Of a stretch of 64,000 bases of DNA, positions 10,455 through 22,965 are shown piece by piece. The stretch covers positions 4,659,501 to 4,723,500 of the forward strand of contig NC_088303.1 of the NCBI RefSeq assembly GCF_032854445.1, given 5' to 3'. How positions within the stretch are numbered: the stretch's first letter is position 1; every line of letters starts with the position of its first letter. The notes beneath the pieces are model-generated. The model saw only the letters and a program-made list of their open reading frames with translations. It did not search any database and was not told the origin of the DNA. Both the position numbers and the translations under genes were made by a program. Origin of the DNA: Liolophura sinensis (lineage: Eukaryota; Mollusca; Polyplacophora; Chitonida; Chitonidae).

Positions 10455-10627
10455 TCACAAAAGGTGTGGGTTCAATCCCAGACTTGGACAGGGAATTTCT
10501 AAATTCCCCCTGCTTCTTATTGTTTATGGCGTTTTGGCTGCGGTTTCCTCCGAATTATTAAGTAGACTGCTAATGGTATAGGTGAAGAAGTCTTGAGTAT
10601 GACATTAAACGACTATCAGATAAATAT
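10455..10627 (+). repeat. third SINE-like element, fragment
   Basis: GTGGGTTCAATCCCAGACTT is B-box-like. A middle GCGGTTTCCTCCGAATTATT follows, then a tail GAAGTCTTGAGTATGACATT ending in CAGATAAATA. The tail resembles that of the main SINE family, while the rest differs. No A box is visible. Confidence 0.55.
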
Positions 10628-13190
10628 AGTATATTTTGTGCCGATAATTTGTCAGAATACTGTGATCTTATCCTGTTCCCACGCAGAACTTCATAAACTT
10701 GACCTACGGTAACAGCTAGTGCTCTCAACTGTCAAGAATGAACGTTATTTACCTCACCTGAGGATGCCATGACTGCTGTCAGGAGTAAACATTGTCAACG
10801 CCGGTAACAACTGGATGTTCCCGTGCATGAAGAAACTAATGTTATTCACCGGGTCTCAGAAGGCCATGACAAGAATAAGCGATGTCAACGAGCTTAACCT
10901 AGCAGGATCTAACCAAGAATGCCGACAAAGTCGGTGGTTGTATCACAGATGCGTTTCACGGTCTTGTAGTTCACATAAGTAGCGGTACATTAATTTCTTC
11001 CTGAACGCAACCGCGACAATTTGACAGAGGACACGTGTTAATTTACTACAGCAATATTGTGCCCTTTTCACAAACGTGTGGAGGGATTTAAAGAACGGAT
11101 AAGTATGATTGGAGTTTTACGTCATGTCGTTACCAACATCGTCATTGCTATCAAGTTCAACAATATAACAAACATTGAAACATTTGGTGAACAACATGCA
11201 CAACAAACACAAAGACTAATCGATGACATTTAATTCCATGAACAGAAACCATGTAATAACAGATCTATTTAGAGCTAAATTCTTTCATTTTATCTTAAGC
11301 ACTGAATGTTTTTGTTTATTGTCTTTTTACTACTTTTCGTGTTTCTATGTGCGTGAGTGTTCACTTTGTTCACTTATGTATTAATTCTTTTGTTTTCTTT
11401 CTTTATGTTTGCATGTGCTTCAGCAAGTGTTTCTTCGTTGTTGTTTTTTTTTTCTTATTTTAATTATTTCTTCGTTTCTTTGTTTGTTCACTTCTATAAG
11501 TTATTTTTTTAATTTTTTAATAGCTGCCTCAAAGGTAGATATCCGTGCATTCCCAAACTCCTGCATTACCGCATATACTTTCCGTCATTGTCTCATAACA
11601 TACTGTACCCTCGCTTCCGTTCATTGCAAGCAACCACGATTTGACACAATTTCAATATCACAACAATAACTATATACTCACCTTAAGTATAGCAATCGAC
11701 ATTAAAATCGACAAATTCATCTACGTCAAATTTCCAACTTGTCACCTTTCGTTGACTGTATCGCTTACTTCGGCTGTTACTACTATGCACTCTGAAACAA
11801 ATGCCAAATCTCTCACACCTTCTCTATTTCGGAAATTCTTGAAACGTATCTGTCGTTTATTAAATTTATGTATTGGCCATGTTTAACTAGGTATCACAAA
11901 ATAATCCCAAATATTTTTCTACCCTCATGGTTTGATTTTGAAACTAAATGTAGAAAAAAAACAACACTTTATATATATTTTGGTGTTTTTCCGTGTTTTG
12001 ATCTAAAATTTTCTGTGTATACTAAATGACAAAATTTTGAAAAGAAAAATACTGTTATTAAAGCTTTATACAAAACTATGTGCTGAGATGATGTGTAAAA
12101 CAAAACGATAATAGATTCAAAATCTGATTTTGGCTTTGTGGTTTTTAAAAATAATATTACATGAGTGAATTTTGCAAAAACATAATTTCATCAACATTTG
12201 TGGAGGAAAAAAGTTCTGTTTCAGTTTCCACTCTTTGATAGTGAAAGTATAAGGCTAATCAATATTATCTGGAAATCTTTGAGAAGTTTTCTTTTGCTAA
12301 AAACTCTGAAGTTGTAAGCAGAACTCAATGCTTTATTCATTATTAACAGAGGCTGTAGAGGGATATCATGCATGTATGGGACAACTATCAGTTCGATCAA
12401 TTAAGGACATTTTGGAGAGGACTCTTCCTGTAGGGGTATAATGAACCGTTGTTAAAACATCTGGTAATCTTTATTATCAGGTAGCAATTATTACACACTG
12501 TATACCAGGTAGATGAAATTAATGATTAAGTGTTTTGTCTTTTTCATAATTGACGCCTGCATACAACACCTGTTCAAGTAAGTGACACCTGGATAATGAC
12601 CACGTTTACCAGCATTCCGTATTTCCCGGACGTAGGCCTACATATGAGTTGAGTGAGTGAGTGCATTTTCCCACCTTCGAACATACAGCGGGACAATATT
12701 ATGCGGAAAATGACTACAAAACAACAGCATTGTGGAATGACTGACGTAAGCAAAGGCTATATATAGTTTTCAAATACAAGTTTAACAGAGGTGGGCTACA
12801 GGTAATTAAGGGTTAATAATCCGGGGCAAACTAATTTACGACAGAATATGTTAAAGTGCATAACATAAGGAATGTGTCATAAAGATACAAAAGAATAGTT
12901 AAAAAGTAAATGTTAATAAAATATTGTATTAAACGTCAAGGTACTGCTGATGTGACTTTTAAACCTCATCCATTTATTCATTCATTCAATCATTCCAGGG
13001 CTCCTTGCCATCAGTTAACAGGCTATTCAGACATAAGAGACCTGGCGGGTCGATCAACGAGTTGGTCAGAAGAGGATAAGGGTTAGTCAGTACTGATTGC
13101 ATGGGTGCCTCGTCTAAGCAATTCTCTAACCAGTAAATCCGCTTTGTCAGTAGGTCATTAATGCCCTTCAGCCCGACCATCAATCAATTC
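10628..13190. other. unannotated stretch, very AT-rich
   Basis: Long AT-rich region, with T-rich runs near 11430-11520. Near 12648-12664 is a GAGTGAGTGAGTG run like the tail of the second SINE family, without a recognisable body. Open frames at 11409-11669 and 11641-11886 lack domain features. No gene seen. Confidence 0.5.
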
Positions 13191-13199
13191 TTCAGTCAG

Positions 13200-13925
13200 G
13201 AACCATTGTTTCTGGCAGTCAGTCAGTCAGCCAATCAATCAATCAGTCAGTCAGCAAGTCAGCCAGTTAGTACCTCAATCAGGCTGTCAATTAGGCCAGC
13301 CTGACATCCTGTCAACCAGCCACCCGGGTGTAAACCAGTCAGAGGCACAACCATTTATATTTAATGCGGCAATCAGTCAGTCAGCAGTCAGCCAGTCAGC
13401 AAGTCAGTCAGTCAGGACGTCAACCAGTCTGTCAGTCAGACCAGCCTGACAATCCTGTCAACCAGTCAGTCACAGGCACAACCATTTATATTTAATGCGG
13501 CAATCAGTCAGTCAGCAGTCAGCCAGTCAGCAAGTCAGTCAGTCAGGACGTCAACCAGTCTGTCAGTGAGACCAGCCTGACAATCCGTCAACCAGCCAGT
13601 CACAGGCACAACCATTTATATTTAATGCGGCAATCAGTCAGTCAGCAGTCAGCCAGTCAGCAAGTCAGTCAGTCAGGACGTCAACCAGTCTGTCAGTGAG
13701 ACCAGCCTGACAATCCGTCAACCAGCCAGTCACAGGCACAACCATTTATATTTAATGCGGCAATCAGTCAGTCAGCAGTCAGCCAGTCAGCAAGTCAGTC
13801 CGTCAGGACGTCAACCAGTCTGTCAGTCAGACCAGCCTGACAATCTTGTCAACCAGCCAGTCACAGGCATAACCATTTATATCTAATGCGGTAAATAGCC
13901 AGCCAGTATATAGTACAGTCAGTCA
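13200..13925. repeat. minisatellite of about 130 bp built on CAGT
   Basis: CCATTTATATTTAATGCGG recurs at 13351, 13482, 13612, 13742 and 13873, giving periods of 130-131 bp. Between these anchors are runs of CAGT and CCAGT words (CAATCAGTCAGTCAGCAGTC and so on), so the array shows two scales: a 4-bp motif and a 130-bp unit. The left part (13200-13340) has the CAGT words without clean units. Inner copies are nearly identical, the outer ones diverged. Confidence 0.9.
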
Positions 13926-16198
13926 GATAACCAAACTTTTAACCATGTGTCAGTCATGCAATTAGTAAATTACACATTGGTCAGGTATTCATTATTCCAT
14001 CATTCTTTCACCCCATCGCTGGGCCAGTCTGCATCCGACAGTCGATTCATGAGGCCCTCGGTCTGGTGTTGTGAGAGGTAAGTCACAAGATTCGGAACGT
14101 CACCCAGGTCATTCTCTTCATGGGACAAAATCCATCAAAATGGCTGGACGACCGGAGTAAATATTCTCTGTAATATCACCATGTCAGTGATCTACCGTGT
14201 CGATTTAACTGTTCACATCAAGCCACTTTATTTCAAAAGCCTCAATACCCACCCCTAATCCCACCCGCATGCACGCAAGCCCCACCAGGCATCCACCTGC
14301 CTTCCCATGCATGCCGACAAGCAGTTGTGCTCTTAAAGTATAAGTTGTCGAATGCAAAATGTAATTTGAGGTACTGGGAATGTAAATCTGAAAGAAAAGA
14401 CAGAAGAAGAAAGTCTACATTCGCGGCAATTCACCTTGGCCTAGTTTTTCATGCAGGAAGGCGAGTTCAGTCTTTCTACTTCGTCACTAGTTAGTTGGTG
14501 TGTCAAAAGTTTGAAAAAAGTGCGACTCGGTCATGTAAGATAAAAGTGTACCGGGAAGGCGACAGGGTCACTGGCTACGACAGGGGTAGAGCTGTAAGTA
14601 GGCCTACACCGGCCCAGGTGGGATACAAGTATTTACATGAGAAAACAGCGTACAGCCGGGACGAATTGTGAGTGTGTACCGATACTAGGGCCGCTGAGAG
14701 TACACTGACCACTGATAGAGTGGAAAGGACAGCCTTACACGACTGTATTTGTATCGTACCTGGTTGCTATACTTTAGGGCAAGCCCCCTGAGGTTCCAGG
14801 TTAAGTGTGTCGCACAGGTACATGCATCCGGGGGTGAGTGACTAAGTAACACGGACACAGGCCTGATCTACTATACAAAAAGTGTTTTAAAACTTTCTTC
14901 TCTAGCATTATATACCCAGAAACAAAAAACGCGCCACAAGCAGTGAAGTGTGCAAGCTCTGGTTGTGTACATGCCTTTAAGCTACATATGTTGCTTAGTG
15001 TTGTCCGAGTATAGGTGATGCGTGTATACGCTATTGGTCTTGATTAATATATAGATGGGCCCCTATAGTAGGCTAACCAACAAACACGTGCGTCTTCGGC
15101 ATATGTACCGACATACAGATCAATGGTGGGAAACGCAACTTCCCTGACGTTTATTTCATCCGAATCGTTGTGGTTACGGGACTGCCATATGGACATACAC
15201 CTGTAAATGCATCGGGAACTGACTTATACGGACGAGCATTTATAGCTGACACATTAAACATCTGTATTTCTCAGGTAAGTGTCTTGTTCCATATTTAACT
15301 TCGCTCATTCGTATTCATTAGCAAGTAACGCTTTATGGGTGTTTTGTTGTGAGCAGTGCTCTTTTTTTGTGGCAGATAGGCCTACAAATGTGCATATACG
15401 GCAATATATCTTACATATGTATGTGGCATAGACTTTATTGTAGAATAGGCCCATGGATGGAAGTTTGTATTACGGGCCTGAATTAATATAAAATGACTAG
15501 TGGCCAGACAAGTTTACTCAGTGAATGTACCTATATCTTTTCACCTGAAGGCCTAAACAGTTTACCTGCTAGCTTCATGGAGACACCGGAGTAAACCTAT
15601 TTTATGTACATATGAATTAAGAGCAAGCTGTTGTAAACAGGCGCTACTTGTATTTTACCACACACACAGCCTTTTCGTGAGAACTCTGTAGATTGCAGCT
15701 AGATGCATACATGTAACCTTTGATGTTCAAGCATTCGCCTTTAATCGATACAGTGTTTATTCCGGATGGGGTTTTCGTGTAAAGAAAGGTATATAAAATG
15801 CCGAGCTGATAATGTATATATAATACACACGTGTATAGTTTGGTGATGTAGGCCCTACGCGAAAATAAAACTAAGGATGTGGCTTAGCGCTAAGGATGCT
15901 GCAATATTTCAACCATATCGATCGTGGCGATCTGAAGAATGAAGTATACAGATGTTAGATGGTTATAGGCTAAAGTTGTCGATGAAATCTTCAATTAACA
16001 GCTTTGTAAATTTAAACATACCACGTACCTGTACCATATACAGCTGACATGAGTCTATATTACTGTCCACTTAAGACTGTTGATTTATTTAACTAATCCC
16101 GTATAGTGACAGGTATCGTGTACAGTAGGTAAGTAGAAAACCCAAAGTGAAATATATCGATAACAGATGGCATTGTTCAGTTGTTGTTGTTAAGTACT
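13926..16198. other. unannotated stretch
   Basis: About 2.3 kb with somewhat more CpG around 14500-14760 than its neighbours. A consensus splice donor CAG|GTAAGTG occurs at 15272-15278 on plus, but this is expected by chance at this scale. I recognise no coding exon. Confidence 0.45.
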
Positions 16199-16430
16199 GC
16201 CCGTATACATACGCCAACGATGTGAACTACTTTCCTATCAGAGGTTATTCTTTGCCAAGATACCACTGTTTTAACTTGTAAAATATTACCTATATACATA
16301 CACTGACGATGTGAACAACTTTCCTATCAGAGGTTATTCTTTGCCAAGATACCACTGTTTAAACTTGTAAAATATTACCTATATACATACACTGACGATG
16401 TAAAGAACTTTCCCCTCTGAAGTTATTCAA
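16199..16430. repeat. 89-bp tandem repeat, about 2.6 copies
   Basis: TATACATAC starts at 16204, 16293 and 16382, an exact 89-bp period. The first two units share CTTTCCTATCAGAGGTTATT and GCCAAGATACCACTG; the third is partial and diverged. Confidence 0.9.
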
Positions 16431-16881
16431 ACAGTTGGGTGGACTGCAAAGGCAGTGATGAGACAGGCCTACTTTAACAGGAACATGTAAGAAGGATTAA
16501 AATTATGTTGACTCGCACTGGTTCATTGACTAATGACTGACAAACTGACTGAGAGAATCGTGTGATTTGCCTCTTAAAACACCCATCTAATGCGTAGCCT
16601 CAGTTACTGGTAGGCGGATTCACTGACAAGTATGGCTGTGATGAAACATTAGCTATGGATGGATAACTTAGCCGAAGTTGGATTAACAGACTGTGGGTTT
16701 TCATGAAGGCCGCCATGTTAGCTGTGTAGACAAAATACAATGTATGCATTCAATTTGGAGGCATCGAGTATCTGAAACCATCGTTTAACGATTCATTTGA
16801 ACTGTCAAGTCTGAACTGACTTGAGAATTCAACTATACTATACATATTTCGGACCACTGTTAACCAGGCGATACATACGGG

Positions 16882-17008
16882 ATTTCCATTTTACAATACT
16901 AGCTATATATGATATCCCTTGTACTTTCCGTTTTACAATACTAGCTATATATGATATCCCTTGTACTTTCCGTTTTACAATACTAGCTATATATGATATC
17001 CCTTGTAC
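16882..17008. repeat. 42-bp tandem repeat, 3 copies
   Basis: Three nearly identical 42-bp units containing TTTTACAATACTAGCTATAT and GATATCCCTTGT. The period is divisible by three, so a frame at 16821-17051 repeats a 14-residue peptide; I read that as incidental. It ends about 30 bp before a SINE tail fragment. Confidence 0.93.
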
Positions 17009-17036
17009 TATAGAAAAATATCAAGTGTTAATCTGT

Positions 17037-17120
17037 ATTCTATATTCTTGAGTATGGCGTAAAACACCAGTCAAATAAATATATTACATATTGGTCTTCC
17101 AGCAACCTGCGGATGGTCGT
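17037..17120 (+). repeat. SINE fragments, tail followed by middle
   Basis: ATATTCTTGAGTATGGCGTA to CAAATAAATAT (17038-17082) is the 3' end of the main SINE. CTTCCAGCAACCTGCGGATG (17096-17115) is from its middle and lies after the tail, so the order is not that of one intact element. It may be two insertions or a rearranged dimer. Confidence 0.7.
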
Positions 17121-20100
17121 ATATATACATACATCCTGTTCGAATTACAAAGTTGGGTTAGAGAATATATGGCGATCGCATCCCGATAAATATGCACATG
17201 CAAAGTCAAATGAAATAGGACTTGCTCAGGTTTTAACACTGTACATATCGGGCTCAACCAATCATGTCGGCCTTTATAGGCCAGTCTTCCTCATTTGCGC
17301 TGAGTGAACAAACACCGTAACCACACGTTCATAGGCTGATTTGCATGGGTTCTTTTTTTGGCAGAAATATAGTGCTTGTGAAGGTTACGGACGTATTCTC
17401 CCATTTACAGTTTTTGCCTTTTCAAGATCACTACCGCCCTATACGTACATATACACGTAGGCGTAGTGCTGATGTTGACTTAAAATACACTGCATTAAGC
17501 CAAAAATGTGTCTGCTTTCATTCAGGAGAGCTATTCTTTTGTCAAGCTAAGTGAATCATTATATATACATGTACACGTATATAAACACTTAATATCCCTT
17601 GAGGATATCAGACTGTCTGATCCTAGTGATGCGCCACTAAGCAGGCTTCTATTTGCCATGCGACCAATGATGAAGATGATTATGATGACCGAGGAAAATA
17701 GGTCTTAAGAAACAGGATTGAAATCTCGGATGTAGTCGTTAATTGCAGTATATACGTCCACATTAATGATGATTAATAATTTTAAGCGTACAAAGAAAAC
17801 AGACCTACAGCACAAAATCTTGAATCTTCTCATCAGTCTGAACACAAAGCTTTATTACATTATATCATTCATGCGTTGCCGTCGTTATATCATACGGTTA
17901 ACCATATTAATACTGATATTGTTGCCAGAACGTTCCCTTATTCAGTTTCGTCCTTCACAGCATAAACAACTCTATATAAACACCTATTGTTATAAGTATT
18001 TGTGATCAAAAATGAACGTGGTAACTACACTTTATGACGGATTATTTATTAAACCGAGTGACCACAAGTCTAAACAAGATGTCGGTAAAAGGAATTTATG
18101 GCCCAAGGTGTGTGCGTCTGGAGCGGGCTGATGTGGTAATATATAATGTAGGCCTGCTATAAACATAGTGTAGGTCTATATTAACAACTACTTTAGATCT
18201 CAGTGTACATGGGCAGATTAAATCCATGCTGTATTTCTAGTCAAAGGGCAAATGATTATTTTTACTCGACATGTGTAACTGTTTAGGTGTCGACGCTCGC
18301 CGACAAGACTGTCACATTCACATAGATATAAATATGATAAGGCATGTAAGAGAGTGGTCGGGGTCGGTCATCGTGTCAGTATTGGGAAGGAGCTGACATA
18401 TACAGGTATACAAATGGATATCGTCCCTAAATGTCATTATAGACAACCCTCGGTCGCTGATAAGTACAGGCTTCTCATCAGCCATTGGGATATGTAAAGT
18501 TGAGGTTCTTGTTCACATCACGTGGAAGAGGATATGACATCAGTTTATTGAAGAATCGACTTTTTACAAAATTTTGGAGAAGCGTGTCCACAACAAACAG
18601 TAGACAGTAATATCAACTTTACTACACCCAAACCAGTGACATCGGAGCTGGCTGATTTGTGATTTTAGTTGAAGTAAATCGTGAGCAACATTAAACACAA
18701 ACACTTGACGTGACGTTTTGTAAGGCATCGGCATTCTGCAAAATTCAATCACAAAGCGGAAACCAACTCTGTGCGCAGTCATGCTGGTTTATTACGCATG
18801 CATGCAAGTTAATAATGACGAGATTATTAATACGACGATCTATGCATTAATCAGCTTAAACTCTTAACAGCTACACGAGATAACTGATTTCATTCATGTG
18901 ACAAATAACCCCAGAGAGCTCCGAGCCTGATAACAGAAGTAAGTATCTCGGTATCTGATTCTAATTCATAAGAAGTCAGAAAACTATGTTAAACCTCACC
19001 TATATAACACTCCTTTGATGCAGCCTATTCATTGTTTCCTGTTTTCCACCTTTTTAGCGGGAAGGTGGTTAGGGTTGTGGTTTAATCTGATGAATGACAC
19101 ATGTATTAGTAAGACTGCTGCAGGCATCTCCCACATTATGTGACATGTATATATAACTCCAGGTCAAATACAGCAGATAGATAACTCATGTTACACACTC
19201 TTATAACCTGCCGAGCAATCAACTAAAAGAAAAGAAATCATGACAGTCCATTACATTGCGTGTTTTGAGGGTAGCTGATACAAGTGCCATATCTACTTTT
19301 GTTAGAAGCGACACTGAAGACCTCATTGTTTTATCATGGTCCCTGAAAAATACACTTCCCTAGGGCAGAGTATAGAGATGTCCAGTCCTCCATTAACACT
19401 TGACTATCTGTCGTCTTCCTATCGAAAGGTTTACTATCAGGATTATAAGGAGTATAACATAGTTTTGTAGTTTTGGGATTCACCACCGTAATCTGCAAAC
19501 GACACTTGGCGAATGGTTATCGAGCTAATCTGCACAGCCAATTCCACAAAAGCATGTATTTTCAGCCAACACCTCGATATATCACACACACACAAGGGCC
19601 TGGATTTCGGTCAAGATGGCCTGCATGCGAATATATTCATTCGTTATTTCGTTTTCGTATAACTTACGTATGTTTATTATTTTTTCCGTCTGTCTGCACA
19701 AGTCTCTTATAGAGGGGCTGTGACATGAATCTAAGTGGCGTTGAACGAGTTTCAGTGATATATGGCACAGAGGAATATAAGCTGTAAATCTGACATGAAA
19801 ATGACAAATTACCTAAACTTTGCAATGTGCTAGTTTCCTCCGCCAGACGGGATTATAGTCTTGCAAGCATTAAGTTGTCTGCCACGATAATCCTACACAT
19901 AAAGTTATGTACGAATTCGAATGAAATTTTGTGCCCAAGTAATTGGTTCTTGTGGCCATGCAGTGTATTAAATTTTGGTGCTGATGCCATTGAATCGGAA
20001 GGATTATTAAGAGGTAGGACAGAAATGTATAGTATGCAACCCCTTTGTCTGTAGTGATCGGGGGGATTGGTAGGTTTTACCTGGGTGGAGGTTTACACTC

Positions 20101-21533
20101 TTGGAGCTTTAAATCTGCTGTGACTTAGGAGCAACCAAAATATAAGTTACACGTAAGATTAGACTATAACTGTAACAAAAAGGTCTTCAGAAAAATAAGT
20201 TATCACAGCAGACAGGTTACTGGAAATTTTACAACTCTGAGAGTAAAGCTGACAACATATGCGGATAAGCGTGAATCCGTCTCTATTTTGCTCTACCGAT
20301 TTTACTTTTTTCATCAAGCAGACCAGAACTGGTAAAAAAAAACAGCCTGAGGACAGATATCTTGAGAAAACATTGTGTACAAAACGTTTTTTACTTTTAT
20401 AATTACAAGAAAGAAAAAGATACATTTTTTAAGTTTCTTTATTTTAAGCCTATATCAGAATAGCATTGACGTATAATTCGTTTCAGAGCCAGAAGCTGGT
20501 TCTGGGGGTCAGAATTATGTTGGCTTGCCTACAGGGATCGCTTATAGCTGTGGAAGACAAGAAAGGCCCGCATAGGAAGATAGGTATACTGACTGGCCCG
20601 GTGTCAGTATGATCAGATTATAGGTGGGGCGTCATGCCTGGTGTTTTCATGCTACAAGAAGACACCGTCATGATATGATCAAAACATTACTGAAGGCAGC
20701 ATTAAACACTACCGTAATCAAACAAACAGCATATAGCACCATCGTTTTGCAACATCATCGCTTCTAATCATCATGTAATACCATTCCACACTGTATACAT
20801 GTAAATCGCGTCTTCGGTTCGTAAAAATATTACTACCATTTCATTCCACAGTACCATTGCTTAGCAACATACAAAGCGCCATCAGTTCGCAGATCATAGA
20901 CCGGACAACATACATATTAACGTCATCCCTTCGCAAAATCACAGGTCGGACCAACAGCCGTTTTACAACATGCATAATTAGCGTCATCGCTTCGCATAAT
21001 CAGGCCCTACCTACGACCGCTACACGTCATGCATCTTCGCAGCGTCATGCATCTTCGCAGGATCAATCTCTTCGCCATATACTGTGGTATCATCATATCC
21101 TATATAGAGAGTATTCTGGCATTATATAACAGCATTGCCAATGTAAACATTTCGTATATCCTTGACATAAATGATGCTTTCGATCAAAGAAATCTTACTT
21201 AAACACCTGAGAACGGGAGATGGCGCATTTGCCCAGGCCTGCTTCCGGTTGGCGTTATGGCAACTGTGCTATAGGTGAACCTATACGAGTTCCGTTGACG
21301 TAGGCGTAAATCTAAAAAATAAGTAGATGACAAACCAACGCAAAGATTTTGATCGGGGCTTGTCCGGCTAGGATAACTATAGCAATAGCCACTTTCACTG
21401 AGCTGTTTTGATAAAATTAAAGTTCAGCTTTAATGCCTGTATATACGGGTGTCGGAGTTTTTGTGTGTAGGCCAAAGATGAAACATTTAGTCAATTTTTA
21501 AACACACAATTTCATTTATTTACGCACCGGTAC
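17121..21533. other. unannotated stretch
   Basis: About 4.4 kb of AT-rich DNA. A loosely repeated word around GCGTCATCGCTTCGCA occurs between about 20735 and 21090, with an 18-bp direct duplication GTCATGCATCTTCGCAG at 21036-21071. None of the open frames (for example 17766-18005, 19473-19712, 20159-20425) shows a domain or codon pattern I can support. Confidence 0.5.
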
Positions 21534-21798
21534 TCATTTATTTATTTGATTGGTATTTTTGCCGTACTCAAGAATATTTCACTTATACGACGGCGGCAAG
21601 CATTATGGTGGAAGGAAACCGAGCAGAGCCCAGGGAAATCCCACGACCATCTGCATGTTGCTGGGAGATCTCCCCACGTAGGGCCAAAGAGGAAGCTAGC
21701 ATGAGCTGGACAAACTCAGAGTGAAAGCATTGGTGAGAGACTTCTGGTTATTGCGCCGCGATACTTGGCACGCTAAATACCTCGGCCACGGAACCCCT
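21534..21798 (-). repeat. main-family SINE, diverged copy
   Basis: Read on plus: TTATTTATTTGATTGGTATT, AATATTTCACTTATACGACG, CATTATGGTGGAAGGAAACC, then GCATGAGCTGGACAAACTCA and a diverged head ending CTCGGCCACGGAACCCC. Near full length with many substitutions; no clear target-site duplication. A short (TA)n run follows at 21811-21829. Confidence 0.85.
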
Positions 21799-21829
21799 GA
21801 AATATTGAAATATATATATATATATATAT

Positions 21830-22533
21830 TGAAAGAAAATGTCAATAGTCTGAAAAAAAAACTATATGACGTTTTTATCCACGATTTCCTACATTGCTCT
21901 GTGTATGTAATAAATGCTGTGCCTACCATACGAAACGGACTTGCGTGGACACCGTTATGCAGCTCTACTTTTAATAACCCGGCAAACCAAAGAGTTTGAA
22001 ATCGCCACAGTTACCTAGTTTTTCACTACCTTTCACCTTGCCGATTGTTGTGTTAACACGGATACGCAACTTTATCACGTCCCTACCCCCAGTCTTCATG
22101 ACCTACAGGACGTGCCCACAGCTGACAGCAGCAGACACTGACAGCGTGTGGGATATGTGGGGCATGACGGTTATAGCTTGAGAACGTCACCAACTTGGAC
22201 CAGGCCCTTGAAAAGCAGCTTGTTGTGAGGAGACTAAGCGAGAATTAAATGTACGTTTGTTTTGAGTTTGTTTTGTTTGAACGAGCTAGAGACTGTTGGA
22301 TTCATTAAGCTGCGACAGAAGTGTATGTGAGAAGACGTGGGAAGGAGTGGCCCTGGCATCACCTTGTCGCTCCATAGTTCATACTTTCCTATTCGTTCAA
22401 CCAAAGATATACATTTATTAATGTGGAGTTTATTGGACTGGTAAATATATCATGCTCAAGGAAAGTAAATAATGCATATAAAAAAAACATCTGAGCTCGT
22501 ACAGTATAACACCAACATATAGTTGATTGCCCC
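21830..22533. other. unannotated stretch
   Basis: No gene or repeat recognised. Open frames here read as random translation. Confidence 0.55.
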
Positions 22534-22546
22534 TTTCCTGGATGAA

Positions 22547-22714
22547 CCCAGTTCATGCTGACTTCCTCTCCGGCCTTACGTGGGAAGGTCTTTCAGCAAC
22601 CTGCGGATGGTCGTGGGTTTCCACCGAGCTTTGCTGCCATAATGCTGGTCGCCGTCGTATAAGTGAAAATATTCTTGTGTTCGGCGTAAAACACTAATCA
22701 AATAAATAAATAAA
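22547..22714 (+). repeat. 5'-truncated SINE with target-site duplication
   Basis: The element starts inside the family sequence just after the B box (CCCAGTTCATGCTGACTTCC) and runs to TTCGGCGTAAAACACTAATC and AAATAAATAAA. Perfect 13-bp repeats TTTCCTGGATGAA at 22534-22546 and 22715-22727 flank it, so it inserted truncated. A small internal deletion lies near 22633. Confidence 0.92.
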
Positions 22715-22965
22715 TTTCCTGGATGAATTTGCCAACAACAGAAGTTTCCAAAATCCGCGCCTGTGTCCTATTTATACATCCTCTATCCTTTCATGTTCAG
22801 TTTAGTTCTGCATCGACCTTCATTATACCTAAGACCTGTCTGTAAGATCTGTCCCTAAATCTACACAACTGCCCCACCATCTATCCCCATTTATCCCTAA
22901 ATCCACACTTCTAAGTCCGAGTCGGTAAATAAAAGTTCATAAGTTAATCCATGGATAGGGCTTCC

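Noticed and set aside
15272-15278. Strong donors at 15275, 31240 and 40430 as first exons of one downstream gene
   Set aside because: A six-base GTAAGT is expected about 16 times per strand in 64 kb; no coding sequence or acceptor ties them together.
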